Positions 46,905 through 56,253 of a DNA stretch of 64,000 nt are shown one piece after another; position 1 is the first letter of the stretch; each line of letters begins with the position of its first letter. Origin of the DNA: Acinetobacter sp. Marseille-Q1618 (GTDB lineage: Bacteria; Pseudomonadota; Gammaproteobacteria; Pseudomonadales; Moraxellaceae); contig NZ_CADDWJ010000002.1 in NCBI RefSeq assembly GCF_902809855.1, forward strand, positions 1,116,001 through 1,180,000, written 5' to 3'. The position numbers and the translations under genes are program-made. The notes under the pieces were generated by a model. It searched no databases. It worked only from the letters and a program-made list of their open reading frames with translations, and had not been told where the DNA came from.

Positions 46905-47348
46905 TCAAAGTTGAATAAGTTCGATCGCTGATTGCTTTGAAGTTGGAGCATTGGTTGAGCGATGTAATACATCGGCAACGGTATATTGATCTAAAACTTG
47001 ATAAAACTGTTCAACAGCATCATCCAAGATGCCTTTTAGTCCACATCGCCCACGCAAAACACAAGGTGGCGTATTGCACTCAACGATAGATGCTTCACCT
47101 TGCAAAATACGAACCATTGCACCGAGTCGTAAAGTACTGACTTCAGGGTTTAAGCGGATTCCGCCACCTTTACCTCGTGTGGTAATGAGCCATTCTTGTT
47201 TTGCCATAAAATGCACAATTTTTACCAAATGGTTTTCTGACACTTTTAAATCTTTTGCGATCTCAGCAATGGTATAAGGCGTATCCTTAGGTCTTGCGGT
47301 ATATAAGACTAGGCGCAGAGCATAATCAGTAAATTTATTTAACTGCAT
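46905..47348 (-). CDS. nsrR: Rrf2-family regulator, NsrR type
   Basis: A 147-residue Rrf2 winged-helix regulator. The N-terminus MQLNKFTDYALRLVLY and wing TTRGKGGGIRL match NsrR, and the cysteines are C91, C96 and C102 (CNTPPCVLRGRC), the same spacing as the [4Fe-4S]-binding cysteines of E. coli NsrR. NsrR represses nitric-oxide detoxification genes and releases DNA when NO damages the cluster. The next gene upstream encodes a globin whose promoter carries an NsrR-like box. GAAAG precedes the ATG. No box is seen before nsrR itself. Confidence 0.85.
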   Translation of the reverse strand: MQLNKFTDYALRLVLYTARPKDTPYTIAEIAKDLKVSENHLVKIVHFMAKQEWLITTRGKGGGIRLNPEVSTLRLGAMVRILQGEASIVECNTPPCVLRGRCGLKGILDDAVEQFYQVLDQYTVADVLHRSTNAPTSKQSAIELIQL

Positions 47349-47500
47349 AGCACTTTCAATTAATTAGCTTAAAGCCATGTTAACGTGAAACTTCTTGAAA
47401 AGAAAAGAATTTGACGATAAATCCAACTGATTTTATCAACAATACTGCGATAAAGGGGATAGTGCGTAGAAAAGATTGAGTTATAACAGATAATAAAAAA

Positions 47501-47527
47501 AGTAGGTCAATACAAGACTGACCTACT
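47501..47527 (-). terminator. Terminator of the globin gene
   Basis: AGTAGGTCA (47501-47509) pairs with TGACCTACT (47519-47527), with a T7 run following on the minus strand. It separates the globin transcript from nsrR, so the two are distinct units. Confidence 0.88.
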
Positions 47528-47558
47528 ATATAACTAAAAAATTATTAACAAATAAGTA

Positions 47559-48323
47559 TTAACCAATAAGCGGTGCAGTCACTTGAACTGTGTCACCCAC
47601 TTTGTAATGGTCAAGTAGAATATTTGCTACTGAAAACTCAGTGGGTTCTTTTTCAGGTTTTACTACAATTTGATAGTCACTGCCTTGCTGCGCTTCAGTA
47701 AATGCAAATTGTTGAGGTTGTTGAATTTCGTGATTTGGCACCTGAACTTTTACTGAAATATAATATTTCGGCTCTGATGCAGGAATCGCATTACCATCTT
47801 GAGGTTTAAGCGTAAATTTCTTGCCTTCTTCAACTTCTTCAATTGCAGAAATTTCAAAAGCACGCCAACCCGCCCAACCGCCATCTAAAGCAACAAGGTT
47901 GTCGTATTTTTTCTTCTCAATATCGATCAGGATAGCTGCTAATTGTAAATAAGCTTCTTTCCATGCTGCGATTAGATCTGACTCAAAAGGAACATTGAGT
48001 ACTTCGCTGATCGAATGTAAAAGGTTTTCACCAACAATTGAATATTGGTCTGCTTGAATATCCAAGCTTACGTGTTTATTTCCAATATGATCTAAAACTC
48101 GAGCAAGAGAGCTTGGGTCTTCAATGTGTTCAGCATAAGCCAAAACAGCACCAGCAAGCGCACGAGGTTGACGACCTGAACTTTGGTGATCCATGTTAAA
48201 AATATTTTTAAGATCAGGGTTGTTAGTTAACATTCTGTTATAAAAATATTTGGTTAATGCAACACCATTTTCACGAAGGACAGGTACTGTAGATTTTACG
48301 AGTTCGATATGTTCTGGAGTCAT
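47559..48323 (-). CDS. Flavohaemoglobin-like globin lacking the NAD(P)-reductase half
   Basis: A 254-residue protein. Residues 1-140 are a bacterial flavohaemoglobin globin domain, with Tyr28 (B10), His84 (proximal, in GNKHVSLDI) and Tyr94 as in Hmp. Residues 150-254 follow the FAD-binding beta-barrel of Hmp, but the flavin motif RxYS is replaced by QQFA (residues 204-207), and the protein ends at VQVTAPLIG, where Hmp continues into its ~140-residue NAD-binding domain. It would need an outside electron donor for NO dioxygenation, or act as an NO-binding or sensing protein. AAGG lies 8 nt before the ATG. Confidence 0.85.
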   Translation of the reverse strand: MTPEHIELVKSTVPVLRENGVALTKYFYNRMLTNNPDLKNIFNMDHQSSGRQPRALAGAVLAYAEHIEDPSSLARVLDHIGNKHVSLDIQADQYSIVGENLLHSISEVLNVPFESDLIAAWKEAYLQLAAILIDIEKKKYDNLVALDGGWAGWRAFEISAIEEVEEGKKFTLKPQDGNAIPASEPKYYISVKVQVPNHEIQQPQQFAFTEAQQGSDYQIVVKPEKEPTEFSVANILLDHYKVGDTVQVTAPLIG

Positions 48324-48352
48324 GGCTAGACCTTTTTATCTGGCTTTATTAG

Positions 48353-48375
48353 AAGATGTATTTAAAATATATCTT
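48353..48375 (-). promoter_or_regulatory. NsrR-like operator of the globin gene
   Basis: Half-sites AAGATGTATTT (48353-48363) and AAATATATCTT (48365-48375) flank one base, matching the E. coli NsrR 11-1-11 palindrome (AAGATGCATTT type) almost perfectly; 10 of 11 positions are symmetric. It lies 30 bp before the globin start, where a repressor would block the promoter. Confidence 0.8.
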
Positions 48376-48418
48376 TAATATGTAAATTGCAATCACTTTT
48401 AGAACAAACTCCTAAAAA

Positions 48419-48448
48419 AAATAAGGAATAATTAATTATTCCTTATTT
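48419..48448 (-). terminator. Perfect 30-bp palindrome, terminator of the HerA-like gene
   Basis: Positions 48419-48433 are the exact reverse complement of 48434-48448. In RNA it forms a stem of up to 13 bp with a small loop; the minus-strand transcript continues into a run of T. It ends the HerA-like gene and insulates the globin promoter. Confidence 0.8.
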
Positions 48449-48468
48449 AATCATTGCTTACAGTGAAA

Positions 48469-50052
48469 TTATTTTCTACCAAAGAGAGAGCCTAATAAGC
48501 CTCGGACGATTTTTTGTCCTGTACTACCACCGAGACTACGTGCTGCACTTTTTGCAAAAGTGCCTACAATATCTTGTGTAAGTTTTTCACGTTGTTTTGC
48601 TGCACGTTCAGCTTCTTTTTGCTGTTCTTTGGCAATACGTTCTTGCTCTTTGGCTTGCTGTTTTGCTGCAACCTCTTGTTGTTTTAATTGTTGCTTAGTG
48701 ATTTCTTCAAGCTGCTTTGCTTGCTGCGCTGCCAATTCAAAGGCGATTTTTTGTTGTGCACTCTCTGTTACTTTGCGCTGTAACATTTCATAGGCACTAT
48801 CACGATCAACTGCATTTTCATACACACCAGCCACAATACTTTGCTCTATCAACGTCTTGCGCTCTTCTACACTGAGTGGGTTAAATGCAGAATAAGGCGG
48901 CATAACCATGCCTCGCTCTACGATTTGTGGTGTACCTTGTTCATCCAAACAGCTAATTAAAGCTTCACCAACAGCCAGTTCAGTAATGGCTTGATCAACT
49001 TTAAATTCTGGATTAGCACGAAAGGTATCTGCGGCAGTTTTTACGGCTTTTTGATCTTTTGGAGTAAAGGCACGTAAAGCATGTTGTATTCGATTACCGA
49101 GTTGTCCGAGTACGTTTTCTGGAATGTCGAGCGGACTTTGTGTAATAAAATAAATCCCAACACCTTTGGAGCGAATTAGACGCACCACTTGTTGAATTTT
49201 TTCTTGTAGCGCAGGGCTAGCGTTATCAAATAATAAATGGGCTTCATCAAAGAAAAATACCAGTTTCGGTTTGTCCATATCACCTACTTCAGGTAATTTT
49301 TCAAACAGCTCTGAAAGCATCCAAAGTAAAAATGTTGCATAGAGTTTAGGTGTATTCATCAATTTATCAGCCGCCAATAAATTGATGTAGCCATGACCAT
49401 TGGAGTCAGTTTGAATAAAATCCATGATATCCAAGCTGGGTTCACCAAAGAATTTATCACCACCTTGATCGCCCAAAGCTAAAAGATTGCGCTGGATTGC
49501 ACCTAAACTTGCGGGTGAAAGATTGCCATATTCTGCTTTGAGTGCTGCTGCATTTTCACTGACATAAGTCAGCATTGCTTTGAGGTCTTTAAAGTCAATC
49601 AGCAATAAACCTTGATCATCAGCAACCCGAAAAACAGCAGAAAGTACGCCTTCTTGGGTTTCATTTAAGTTAAGCATTTGCGCAAGCAGTAAAGGGCCAA
49701 TTTCTGAAACGGTGGTGCGGATTGGATGTCCTTGCTCACTAAAAAGATCCCAAAAAATAGTGGGTGAGGCTGCAAATGGAACCTGATCGACCCCTAAGCT
49801 TTTAATACGCTCATCAAATTTAGGATTGCTTGAACCTGCTTTGGCTATACTGGATACATCACCTTTTGCGTCAGCTAAAAATACAGGCACGCCAATTCGT
49901 GAGAAATTTTCAGCTAATACTTTGAGTGTAATGGTTTTTCCTGTTCCTGTTGCACCTGCGATGAGACCATGACGGTTGGCGAACTGTGAATGTAAAACGA
50001 TTTCTTGGGTGGTATCTGATGTTTTTTTTGCAATGACGATTGGTGTGCCCAT
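48469..50052 (-). CDS. HerA-like/DUF853 ATPase (YjgR family)
   Basis: A 527-residue P-loop ATPase of the HerA/FtsK-like group, the same family as E. coli YjgR. Walker A is [12 protein letters not shown] (about residues 33-44), Walker B is [14 protein letters not shown], and [19 protein letters not shown] and [16 protein letters not shown] are family blocks. Residues about 415-495 form a Gln/Lys/Glu-rich coiled coil, and the tail ends in a glycine-rich [10 protein letters not shown]. Function is not established. AGGA lies 7 nt before the ATG. Confidence 0.88.
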   Translation of the reverse strand: MGTPIVIAKKTSDTTQEIVLHSQFANRHGLIAGATGTGKTITLKVLAENFSRIGVPVFLADAKGDVSSIAKAGSSNPKFDERIKSLGVDQVPFAASPTIFWDLFSEQGHPIRTTVSEIGPLLLAQMLNLNETQEGVLSAVFRVADDQGLLLIDFKDLKAMLTYVSENAAALKAEYGNLSPASLGAIQRNLLALGDQGGDKFFGEPSLDIMDFIQTDSNGHGYINLLAADKLMNTPKLYATFLLWMLSELFEKLPEVGDMDKPKLVFFFDEAHLLFDNASPALQEKIQQVVRLIRSKGVGIYFITQSPLDIPENVLGQLGNRIQHALRAFTPKDQKAVKTAADTFRANPEFKVDQAITELAVGEALISCLDEQGTPQIVERGMVMPPYSAFNPLSVEERKTLIEQSIVAGVYENAVDRDSAYEMLQRKVTESAQQKIAFELAAQQAKQLEEITKQQLKQQEVAAKQQAKEQERIAKEQQKEAERAAKQREKLTQDIVGTFAKSAARSLGGSTGQKIVRGLLGSLFGRK

Positions 50053-50393
50053 TATTATTCCTATAGCTTTAATTTGAGTTTGAATATTTTATTAACTCAA
50101 GATTTATCTCTTTGTTGTTATACAAAATGCCATGAATTAAAGGTGTAGTAAAACTGTTTTTATTGATGGGTTTTGCGAGGAGTGATCGTTGTGATTGAGT
50201 CTGATAGAATTCAGTTTATATAGAGATGAGTTGAAATTTTGAGCCAAATTAATTTTGCATCATTGAAAATAAAAATAGAGTAAAAATGTTTAGAGTAGAA
50301 AATGTATCTTATGACGTGCTTAAGCATGTCAGTTATAGGGAGATGGGATATGGTTAAAATGATTTAGGTCATCGTGCAAAGTCTTATCTTTGG
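50053..50393. other. Spacer with a 20-bp operator-like palindrome
   Basis: No gene is visible in this A/T-rich spacer. It carries a 20-bp imperfect palindrome, TGACGTGCTT/AAGCATGTCA at 50312-50331, symmetric at all but one base pair, about 60 bp before the remnant ORF. Otherwise I see nothing specific. Confidence 0.45.
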
Positions 50394-50954
50394 GTGCAAC
50401 ATTTAGGTGTATTTTTAAAAGTGACTCAGCATGCAATAGATGAATTTATTGAAGAGTGTATTATCGATGATAAAAATCAATCTGAACCAGACATCGACTA
50501 TCTTTACCAGTTGAATTATCCTTCTGCGCGGAATTTAGCTTTTGAGTATCCAAACTTTTTTTGCCAACTATTATTTGATTTTCCTGATTTAATTTATCGT
50601 CCATTTTTTGATGTTTTCGCTATTTGGAAGGAATCTGATTTAAAGTATGTAATGAATACGATGACAAAAGTAAGTATCAAAAATGGCTTTATACATATGG
50701 AAGGTGAAGGCTTTTTTGTAGATAAATTTGCACATCTAAAAAACTATCATTTTTCCTATGAGCTGAGCGGGTATCAACTCATAGAGAATATTTCCTATTT
50801 CAACCTTGAATCGCCTTTAATCCATTTTCAATATCTTGTATCAAATCATCTGTATCTTCCAAACCGATACAAAAACGTACCAACAAGCCTTTTTGTAAAT
50901 GTGAATGTTCCAAATGGCGCATATCATCTAAATTATATAACATCACCAAACTGA
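50394..50954 (+). pseudogene. Probable remnant or truncated orphan gene
   Basis: The open frame opens with GTG at 50394, has no ribosome-binding site, and its reading frame continues upstream without an ATG to a stop at 50355. The last ~155 bp run antisense through the 3' end of metC, and that part of the translation (ISYFNLESPLIHFQYLV) is just the complement of metC codons. The middle, with PSARNLAFEYPNFFCQLLFD and IKNGFIHMEGEGFFVDKFAH, looks like real protein. I read it as a gene that has lost its 3' end, and possibly its 5' end, next to metC. Family not recognised. Confidence 0.45.
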
Positions 50955-51990
50955 CTGGACCACCCCAACTAAAGCCGAGTTTAAATAATTTTAAATGGTC
51001 ACAGAATTTACGAATCGCAGTCATGTCATATTCAGGTTTGAAAATGACACTGACCAAACCTGCACTTTGTCCAGTTTGACAAGTTTCTTTCCAATATTGA
51101 TGGCTGACATTGTCAGGATCGGCAGGATGGAGTACTTGAGCGAAAATATCTTGCGTCTTTAACCATTCCAAAAGTTTTAAAGCAGTTTGTGCTTGATGTT
51201 CGTATCGAATTTTCATTGAAGCCAAGCTACGTTGTACTTGTGCTGCATCATCCGCTGAAATAGCAATGCCTTGAATGGCATGTGCACGGAATAGCTTGTG
51301 ATGCAAAGCTTTATCACGGGTCACGACCGAACCCATAAGAATATCACCGCCACCACTTGGATATTTGGTCAACGCATGTGCGTTAATGTCGACACTTAAA
51401 TGTTCATCACTAAAATCAAAAGCATTAAATGCTAAGCCAGCTCCCCAAGTATTATCCAAAGCAGTGAGTATATTTTTTGCTTTGGCTTTTTTGACGAGAT
51501 TGATGAGGTCAGGGAATTCTAATGTGACTGAACCTGCTGCTTCCAACCAAATCAATTTTGCTTTATCACTAGGTTGAAATGAATCAACATCAATCGAGTT
51601 ATAGACCTTAACGGTGATTCCGTAACGTTTCTCAAGGTTGCGCAAATGCTCCATGTTTGGACCATAGATATTGTCTGCAACCCAAACCTCATCGCCGTGA
51701 CTTAAAAAACAAGAATTGACAAGGTTGATAGCCGACAAACCACTTGGCGCAAGTAGGCAATATTCACCACCTTCTATTTGAGCTATGTTGTCACCTAAAG
51801 TAAAAGTTGTCGGTGTGCCATGTGTGCCATAACTATAGTCATAGTCATCTGTCCAATGGCGATTAAATAGTGCATCGGTATTTTCGAAGATGATCGTAGA
51901 CGCACGAAATAGGGGAGGTTGAACAGTGTTTATATATTGTGGGGCTTTGCGTGGTGAATGAATCAAAGCAGTTTGTGGTTTTAGTTTCAC
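50800..51990 (-). CDS. metC: Cystathionine beta-lyase (PLP-dependent)
   Basis: A 396-residue Cys/Met-metabolism PLP enzyme that cleaves cystathionine to homocysteine in methionine synthesis. The PLP lysine is in HALTKYPSGGGD, the Asp in TALDNTWGAGLAF, and the C-terminal GFSWGGPVSL and IGLEDTDDLIQDIENG are MetC-like. The open frame reaches 52173, but that extension has no counterpart in the family and overlaps the next gene. The GTG at 51990 (VKLKPQTALIHS) aligns with the known start; ATG at 52038 is an alternative. Confidence 0.85.
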   Translation of the reverse strand: MKLKPQTALIHSPRKAPQYINTVQPPLFRASTIIFENTDALFNRHWTDDYDYSYGTHGTPTTFTLGDNIAQIEGGEYCLLAPSGLSAINLVNSCFLSHGDEVWVADNIYGPNMEHLRNLEKRYGITVKVYNSIDVDSFQPSDKAKLIWLEAAGSVTLEFPDLINLVKKAKAKNILTALDNTWGAGLAFNAFDFSDEHLSVDINAHALTKYPSGGGDILMGSVVTRDKALHHKLFRAHAIQGIAISADDAAQVQRSLASMKIRYEHQAQTALKLLEWLKTQDIFAQVLHPADPDNVSHQYWKETCQTGQSAGLVSVIFKPEYDMTAIRKFCDHLKLFKLGFSWGGPVSLVMLYNLDDMRHLEHSHLQKGLLVRFCIGLEDTDDLIQDIENGLKAIQG

Positions 51991-52171
51991 ACGAATACTC
52001 AAATCTAACCAATAAAATGATGAATCTAAGCAAAACATATTCAGATAGTAACGAAAAGCAATTAATTGTGAAAAAGAATAAATAAAACTGATATTGGCTT
52101 CATTTTTGCATTTATACAGTTGTGTTTTATTGACTTTGTACGTAACAGATACAACAAGAATAGGTGATAAC

Positions 52172-52897
52172 ATGAAGAAACTTAAAGTGCATTATTTTCA
52201 GCATATTGCAGGTGAAGGCTTTGGCAGTTGTTATGAGTATTTAAAAGCAATGGGTGCTGAAATTACAGCAACAGAGTTTTTTGCTTTACCACCAGATTCG
52301 CAATTAGACATAGATGCATTACCACATGTGAATGATGTGGACTTACTGATGATTATGGGCGGTGAAATGAGTGTAAATGATGAAGCAAATTATCCATGGT
52401 TAAAAATTGAAAAAAGATGGATTCGACGTTATTTGGCGGCGCAAAAGCCCGCCATAGGTTTGTGTTTAGGTGGGCAGCTTATTGCAAATGCATTAGGGGC
52501 AAATGTAAGTCGCAATCCGACACAAGAAATTGGTTGGACTTTAATCAATAAGAGTCAGCCTGTCTTGGAAAATGTATTTCAGATCCCAGAGCAAATGAAA
52601 GTGATGCAATGGCACAGTGAAACCTTTGATATTCCTAAGGGTGCGATCAGATTGGCGGAAAATCAGGCATGTACAAATCAACTCTATCAAATCGGTAAAA
52701 ATGTCTTGGGGTTTCAGTTTCATCCTGAAATTACTCCACATAGTTTAAATATTTTTATAGATCATGAAGAGGAAAATAGGGTGTTTAATAATGCACCATT
52801 GCAGAGTTTGAATACCTTAAGACACTCTCAACAGCAATATTATCAAATGGGAAATTTGTTACTTAATCATGCAATCGATTTTGTTTTAAGGATATAG
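52172..52897 (+). CDS. Class I glutamine amidotransferase (GMP-synthase-like)
   Basis: A 241-residue stand-alone glutamine amidotransferase domain. The nucleophile is in AIGLCLGGQLIANALGA, and the His/Glu pair in FQFHPEITP; IMGGEMSVNDE near residue 60 is the family oxyanion region. Related stand-alone proteins include gamma-glutamyl-polyamine or gamma-glutamyl-cysteine hydrolases. The substrate is unknown. AGGTGATAAC precedes the ATG; the longer frame from 52094 is unlikely. It is divergent from metC. Confidence 0.87.
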   Translation: MKKLKVHYFQHIAGEGFGSCYEYLKAMGAEITATEFFALPPDSQLDIDALPHVNDVDLLMIMGGEMSVNDEANYPWLKIEKRWIRRYLAAQKPAIGLCLGGQLIANALGANVSRNPTQEIGWTLINKSQPVLENVFQIPEQMKVMQWHSETFDIPKGAIRLAENQACTNQLYQIGKNVLGFQFHPEITPHSLNIFIDHEEENRVFNNAPLQSLNTLRHSQQQYYQMGNLLLNHAIDFVLRI

Positions 52898-52971
52898 CGA
52901 AATGATTAAGTAATAAACAATGTAAGTTTACAATTAAAATGAGTTAAATAAATAAAAACGGTCAAATAAGT

Positions 52972-53000
52972 TTGCTTAAGTGTTAAACAGTCGCTATAAT
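52972..53000 (+). promoter_or_regulatory. S10 operon promoter
   Basis: TTGCTT (52972-52977) and a perfect TATAAT (52995-53000) with 17-bp spacing form a strong sigma-70 promoter. Transcription would start near 53007, giving a leader of about 167 nt before rpsJ. Confidence 0.85.
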
Positions 53001-53006
53001 GGGCGA

Positions 53007-53173
53007 CCCTTTGATAGGAAGGGCTGAATGGCGAAGAAAGTCATTCAGATCGTTACAGTCGTGGCATCGATCACGACCTTAGTGATAACTCACTGCTCTT
53101 GACACTTGCCTTTTTAGTGGGGTGAGATGCGTCAGGAGTGATTCTTTATATATTTGGCTTGGAGTTAACTGGT
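53007..53173 (+). promoter_or_regulatory. Structured S10 operon leader
   Basis: The leader holds hairpins CTGAATG/CATTCAG (53024-53030 with 53042-53048), GTCGTG/CACGAC (53058-53063 with 53072-53077) and CTCAC/GTGAG (53089-53093 with 53122-53126), and CTTTTT before rpsJ. The length and multi-hairpin layout recall the E. coli S10 leader through which L4 controls its own operon; L4 control here is inferred. Confidence 0.55.
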
Positions 53174-53485
53174 ATGTCTAACCAGAGAATTCGTATCCGT
53201 CTTAAGTCTTTTGATCATCGTTTAATTGATCAATCTTCTCAAGAGATCGTAGAAACAGCAAAACGTACTGGCGCACAAGTGTGTGGTCCAATTCCGATGC
53301 CTACTCGCATCGAGCGTTTTAACGTTTTAACATCACCACACGTAAACAAAGATGCGCGTGACCAATACGAGATCCGCACTTATAAACGTTTGATCGACAT
53401 CGTTCAACCTACAGATAAAACTGTAGATGCATTGATGAAGTTGGATCTTGCAGCTGGTGTTGATGTTCAGATCGCATTGGGTTAA
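53174..53485 (+). CDS. rpsJ: 30S ribosomal protein S10
   Basis: A 103-residue S10 (also NusE), the first gene of the S10 operon. It starts [20 protein letters not shown] and contains the [20 protein letters not shown] loop typical of S10. It sits in the 30S head and also joins the NusB antitermination complex. GGAG lies upstream of the ATG at 53174; the frame runs 12 codons further up without support. A terminator-like hairpin follows before rplC. Confidence 0.97.
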   Translation: MSNQRIRIRLKSFDHRLIDQSSQEIVETAKRTGAQVCGPIPMPTRIERFNVLTSPHVNKDARDQYEIRTYKRLIDIVQPTDKTVDALMKLDLAAGVDVQIALG

Positions 53486-53530
53486 GGCTTTCGGTTAATT
53501 AACGCTCTAAGTTAATTAAGCCGCTTTTTT
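53486..53530 (+). terminator. Attenuator-like hairpin between rpsJ and rplC
   Basis: TTAATTAAC (53495-53503) pairs with GTTAATTAA (53511-53519), extended by GGC (53486-53488) with GCC (53520-53522), and followed by GC and T6 (53525-53530). It has the form of an intrinsic terminator inside the S10 operon, so it may cut down rather than end transcription. Confidence 0.5.
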
Positions 53531-53544
53531 AGAGGTTTATGCAC

Positions 53545-54183
53545 ATGGCTATTGGTTTAGTCGGTCGCAAGTGCGGTATGACACGTATCTTTACAGATGC
53601 TGGTGTTTCTGTACCTGTAACAGTGATTGAGGTTGATCCTAACCGTATCACTCAAATCAAAACGCTTGAAACTGATGGTTATCAAGCGATTCAAATCACT
53701 ACTGGTGAACGTCGCGAATCTCGCGTAACTAACGCTCAAAAAGGTCACTTTGCGAAAGCGGGTGTTGCTGCTGGTCGTTTAGTTCAAGAATTCCGCGCTA
53801 CAGAAGCTGATCTTGAAGGTCGTGAAGTTGGTGGAACTATCGGTGTAGATTTGTTTACAGTGGGTCAAATTGTTGACGTAACTGGCCAGTCTAAAGGTAA
53901 AGGCTTCCAAGGTGGTGTTAAGCGTTGGAACTTCCGTACGCAAGATGCTACACATGGTAACTCTGTATCTCACCGTGTTTTAGGTTCTACAGGTCAAAAC
54001 CAAACTCCTGGTCGCGTATTCAAAGGTAAGAAAATGCCTGGTCACTTAGGTGATGTACGTGTAACAGTACAAGGTCTTGAAGTTGTATCTATTGACGCTG
54101 AACGTTCAGTTCTAGTTGTTAAAGGTGCGATTCCTGGTGCTACTGGTGGCGACGTTATCGTTCGTCCTACGATCAAGGCCTGA
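53545..54183 (+). CDS. rplC: 50S ribosomal protein L3
   Basis: A 212-residue L3, an early assembly protein whose loop reaches the peptidyl-transferase centre. Seen are [30 protein letters not shown] and [20 protein letters not shown]; the Gln in this last block is the residue methylated by PrmB in E. coli. GAGG fits the ATG at 53545 (9-nt spacing) better than the one at 53539. Confidence 0.97.
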   Translation: MAIGLVGRKCGMTRIFTDAGVSVPVTVIEVDPNRITQIKTLETDGYQAIQITTGERRESRVTNAQKGHFAKAGVAAGRLVQEFRATEADLEGREVGGTIGVDLFTVGQIVDVTGQSKGKGFQGGVKRWNFRTQDATHGNSVSHRVLGSTGQNQTPGRVFKGKKMPGHLGDVRVTVQGLEVVSIDAERSVLVVKGAIPGATGGDVIVRPTIKA

Positions 54184-54194
54184 GGGGAAATAAC

Positions 54195-54797
54195 GTGAAT
54201 TTAAAAACTGTTTCCGGCTCTGCTGTTGAATTGTCTGAAGTTGCGTTTGGTCGTGACTTTAATGAAGCACTTGTACACCAAGTTGTTACAGCTTATTTAG
54301 CTGGTGGTCGTCAAGGCTCAAAAGCACAAAAATCACGTGCAGACGTTTCTGGCGGTGGTAAAAAGCCATTCCGTCAAAAAGGTACTGGCCGCGCTCGTGC
54401 TGGTTCTATTCGTAGCCCAATCTGGGTTGGTGGTGGTAAAACTTTTGCTGCACGCCCACAAGATTGGTCTCAAAAAGTTAACCGTAAAATGTACCGCGGT
54501 GCAATGCAATGTATCTTAGCTGAACTTGTTCGCCAAGATCGTCTGGTATTGGTTGAAGAGTTTGCTGTTGAAGCACCTAAAACTAAAGAATTGCTTGCAA
54601 AACTTAACGACTTGAACGCTACTCGCGCATTAATCGTTACTGAAGCTGTAGATGAAAATCTATATTTAGCTGCACGTAACCTTCCACATGTTGATGTGGT
54701 AGATGCTGCTGGGATCGATCCTGTTGGCTTGATCGCGTTTGATAAAGTTGTAATGTCTGTTGCTGCTGCTAAGAAAATTGAGGTAGAACTCGGATGA
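54195..54797 (+). CDS. rplD: 50S ribosomal protein L4
   Basis: A 200-residue L4 lining the exit tunnel and, in E. coli, repressor of the S10 operon through its leader. The tunnel loop [20 protein letters not shown] is complete. Translation starts at GTG, 11 bp after rplC, with GAGGGGAAA upstream. The stop overlaps rplW by 4 bp. Confidence 0.97.
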   Translation: MNLKTVSGSAVELSEVAFGRDFNEALVHQVVTAYLAGGRQGSKAQKSRADVSGGGKKPFRQKGTGRARAGSIRSPIWVGGGKTFAARPQDWSQKVNRKMYRGAMQCILAELVRQDRLVLVEEFAVEAPKTKELLAKLNDLNATRALIVTEAVDENLYLAARNLPHVDVVDAAGIDPVGLIAFDKVVMSVAAAKKIEVELG

Positions 54798-55114
54798 ACA
54801 ACGAACGTATCTATCAAGTCCTAAAAGGACCTGTATTCTCAGAAAAAGCACAAGTTTTAGGTGAAACTGCTGGTGTTCAAGTTTTTAAAGTTGCACTCGA
54901 TGCAAACAAGCTTGAAATCAAGAAAGCGGTTGAACAATTATTTGGTGTAGAAGTTGTTAAAGTTAACACAACTATCACTAAAGGTAAGACTAAGCGCTTT
55001 GGTCGTACATTAGGACGTCGTTCTGATGTTAAAAAAGCATACGTCACCCTGAAAGCTGGCCAAGATGTCGAAATGGCTGACTTGGGCGATACCGCTGAAA
55101 GCGCAGCGGAATAA
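54794..55114 (+). CDS. rplW: 50S ribosomal protein L23
   Basis: A 106-residue L23, the exit-site protein that docks SRP and trigger factor. [19 protein letters not shown] and the [16 protein letters not shown] helix-strand are typical. It starts in the ATGA overlap with rplD, which indicates coupled translation, and rplB follows after 11 bp. Confidence 0.96.
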   Translation: MNNERIYQVLKGPVFSEKAQVLGETAGVQVFKVALDANKLEIKKAVEQLFGVEVVKVNTTITKGKTKRFGRTLGRRSDVKKAYVTLKAGQDVEMADLGDTAESAAE

Positions 55115-55125
55115 GGACGAAAATT

Positions 55126-55950
55126 ATGCCGATTCAAAAATGTAAGCCAACGTCTCCAGGGCGTCGCTTTGTAGAGAAAGTGGTTCATAGCCATCTTCAC
55201 AAAGGCGCACCTTATGCTCCGTTGGTAGAAGCTAAAAAACGTACTGGTGGTCGTAATAATAACGGTCACATTACGACTCGTCACGTTGGTGGCGGACATA
55301 AGCAGCATTACCGTATTGTTGACTTCAAACGTAACAAAGATGGTATTCCTGCAACTGTAGAACGTATTGAATACGATCCTAACCGTACTTCTCATATTGC
55401 ATTAGTGCTTTATGCTGACGGTGAGCGTCGTTATATCATTGCACCTAAAGGCCTTCGCGCTGGTGATAAAGTACAATCTGGTAACGATGCTCCAATTCGT
55501 ACAGGTAACTGCTTGCCACTTCGCAACATGCCAATCGGTTCTACACTACATAACATTGAACTTAAAATCGGTAAAGGCGCTCAATTAGTGCGTTCAGCTG
55601 GTACTTCTGCTCAATTGTTGGGTCGTGACGGTTCTTACGCAATCATTCGTCTTCGTTCAGGCGAAATGCGTAAAGTACACGTTGAATGTCGCGCTGTATT
55701 AGGTGAAGTATCTAATGCGGAAAGCAACCTTCGTTCACTTGGTAAAGCAGGTGCATCACGCTGGCGTGGCGTTCGTCCTACCGTTCGTGGTATGGCGATG
55801 AACCCAGTAGACCATCCACACGGTGGTGGTGAAGGGCGTAATAAAGGTATTCAACCTGTAAGCCCATGGGGTCAAAAAGCGAAAGGGTACAAGACACGTA
55901 CCAATAAGCGTACGACTAAGATGATCATTCGCGACCGTCGCGTTAAGTAA
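55126..55950 (+). CDS. rplB: 50S ribosomal protein L2
   Basis: A 274-residue L2 needed for subunit joining and peptidyl-transferase activity. Landmarks are [40 protein letters not shown], and [20 protein letters not shown], which contains the conserved His near the active centre. The C-terminus [19 protein letters not shown] is standard. It lies between rplW and rpsS. Confidence 0.97.
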   Translation: MPIQKCKPTSPGRRFVEKVVHSHLHKGAPYAPLVEAKKRTGGRNNNGHITTRHVGGGHKQHYRIVDFKRNKDGIPATVERIEYDPNRTSHIALVLYADGERRYIIAPKGLRAGDKVQSGNDAPIRTGNCLPLRNMPIGSTLHNIELKIGKGAQLVRSAGTSAQLLGRDGSYAIIRLRSGEMRKVHVECRAVLGEVSNAESNLRSLGKAGASRWRGVRPTVRGMAMNPVDHPHGGGEGRNKGIQPVSPWGQKAKGYKTRTNKRTTKMIIRDRRVK

Positions 55951-55969
55951 CAAGTAAAGGAATCTGACA

Positions 55970-56245
55970 ATGCCTCGTTCTCTGAAAAAAGGCCCATTCG
56001 TCGATGCGCACTTGTTCGCTAAGGTTGAAGCGGCAGTAGCGAGTAACTCTCGTAAGCCGATCAAAACTTGGTCGCGTCGTTCGATGATCCTCCCGGATTT
56101 TGTTGGTTTAACAATTTCTGTACATAATGGCCGTAACCATGTTCCAGTGATCGTATCTGAACATATGGTTGGTCATAAATTAGGTGAATTCGCGCCAACT
56201 CGTACCTATCGTGGTCACGGTGTTGACAAGAAGTCTAAACGTTAA
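55970..56245 (+). CDS. rpsS: 30S ribosomal protein S19
   Basis: A 91-residue S19 of the 30S head, partner of S13 near the A site. [29 protein letters not shown] and [20 protein letters not shown] identify it. AAAGGA precedes the ATG. It lies 19 bp after rplB and 8 bp before rplV. Confidence 0.97.
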   Translation: MPRSLKKGPFVDAHLFAKVEAAVASNSRKPIKTWSRRSMILPDFVGLTISVHNGRNHVPVIVSEHMVGHKLGEFAPTRTYRGHGVDKKSKR

Positions 56246-56253
56246 TAGGTGCT

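Noticed and set aside
47349..47558. Frameshifted NAD-binding domain of flavohaemoglobin
   Set aside because: The 210 bp contain a terminator and A/T-rich noncoding sequence, too short for the missing domain, with no matching motifs.
51991..52173. N-terminal extension of metC
   Set aside because: The extra residues have no counterpart in MetC proteins and would overlap the divergent amidotransferase gene; a GTG at 51990 matches the family start.
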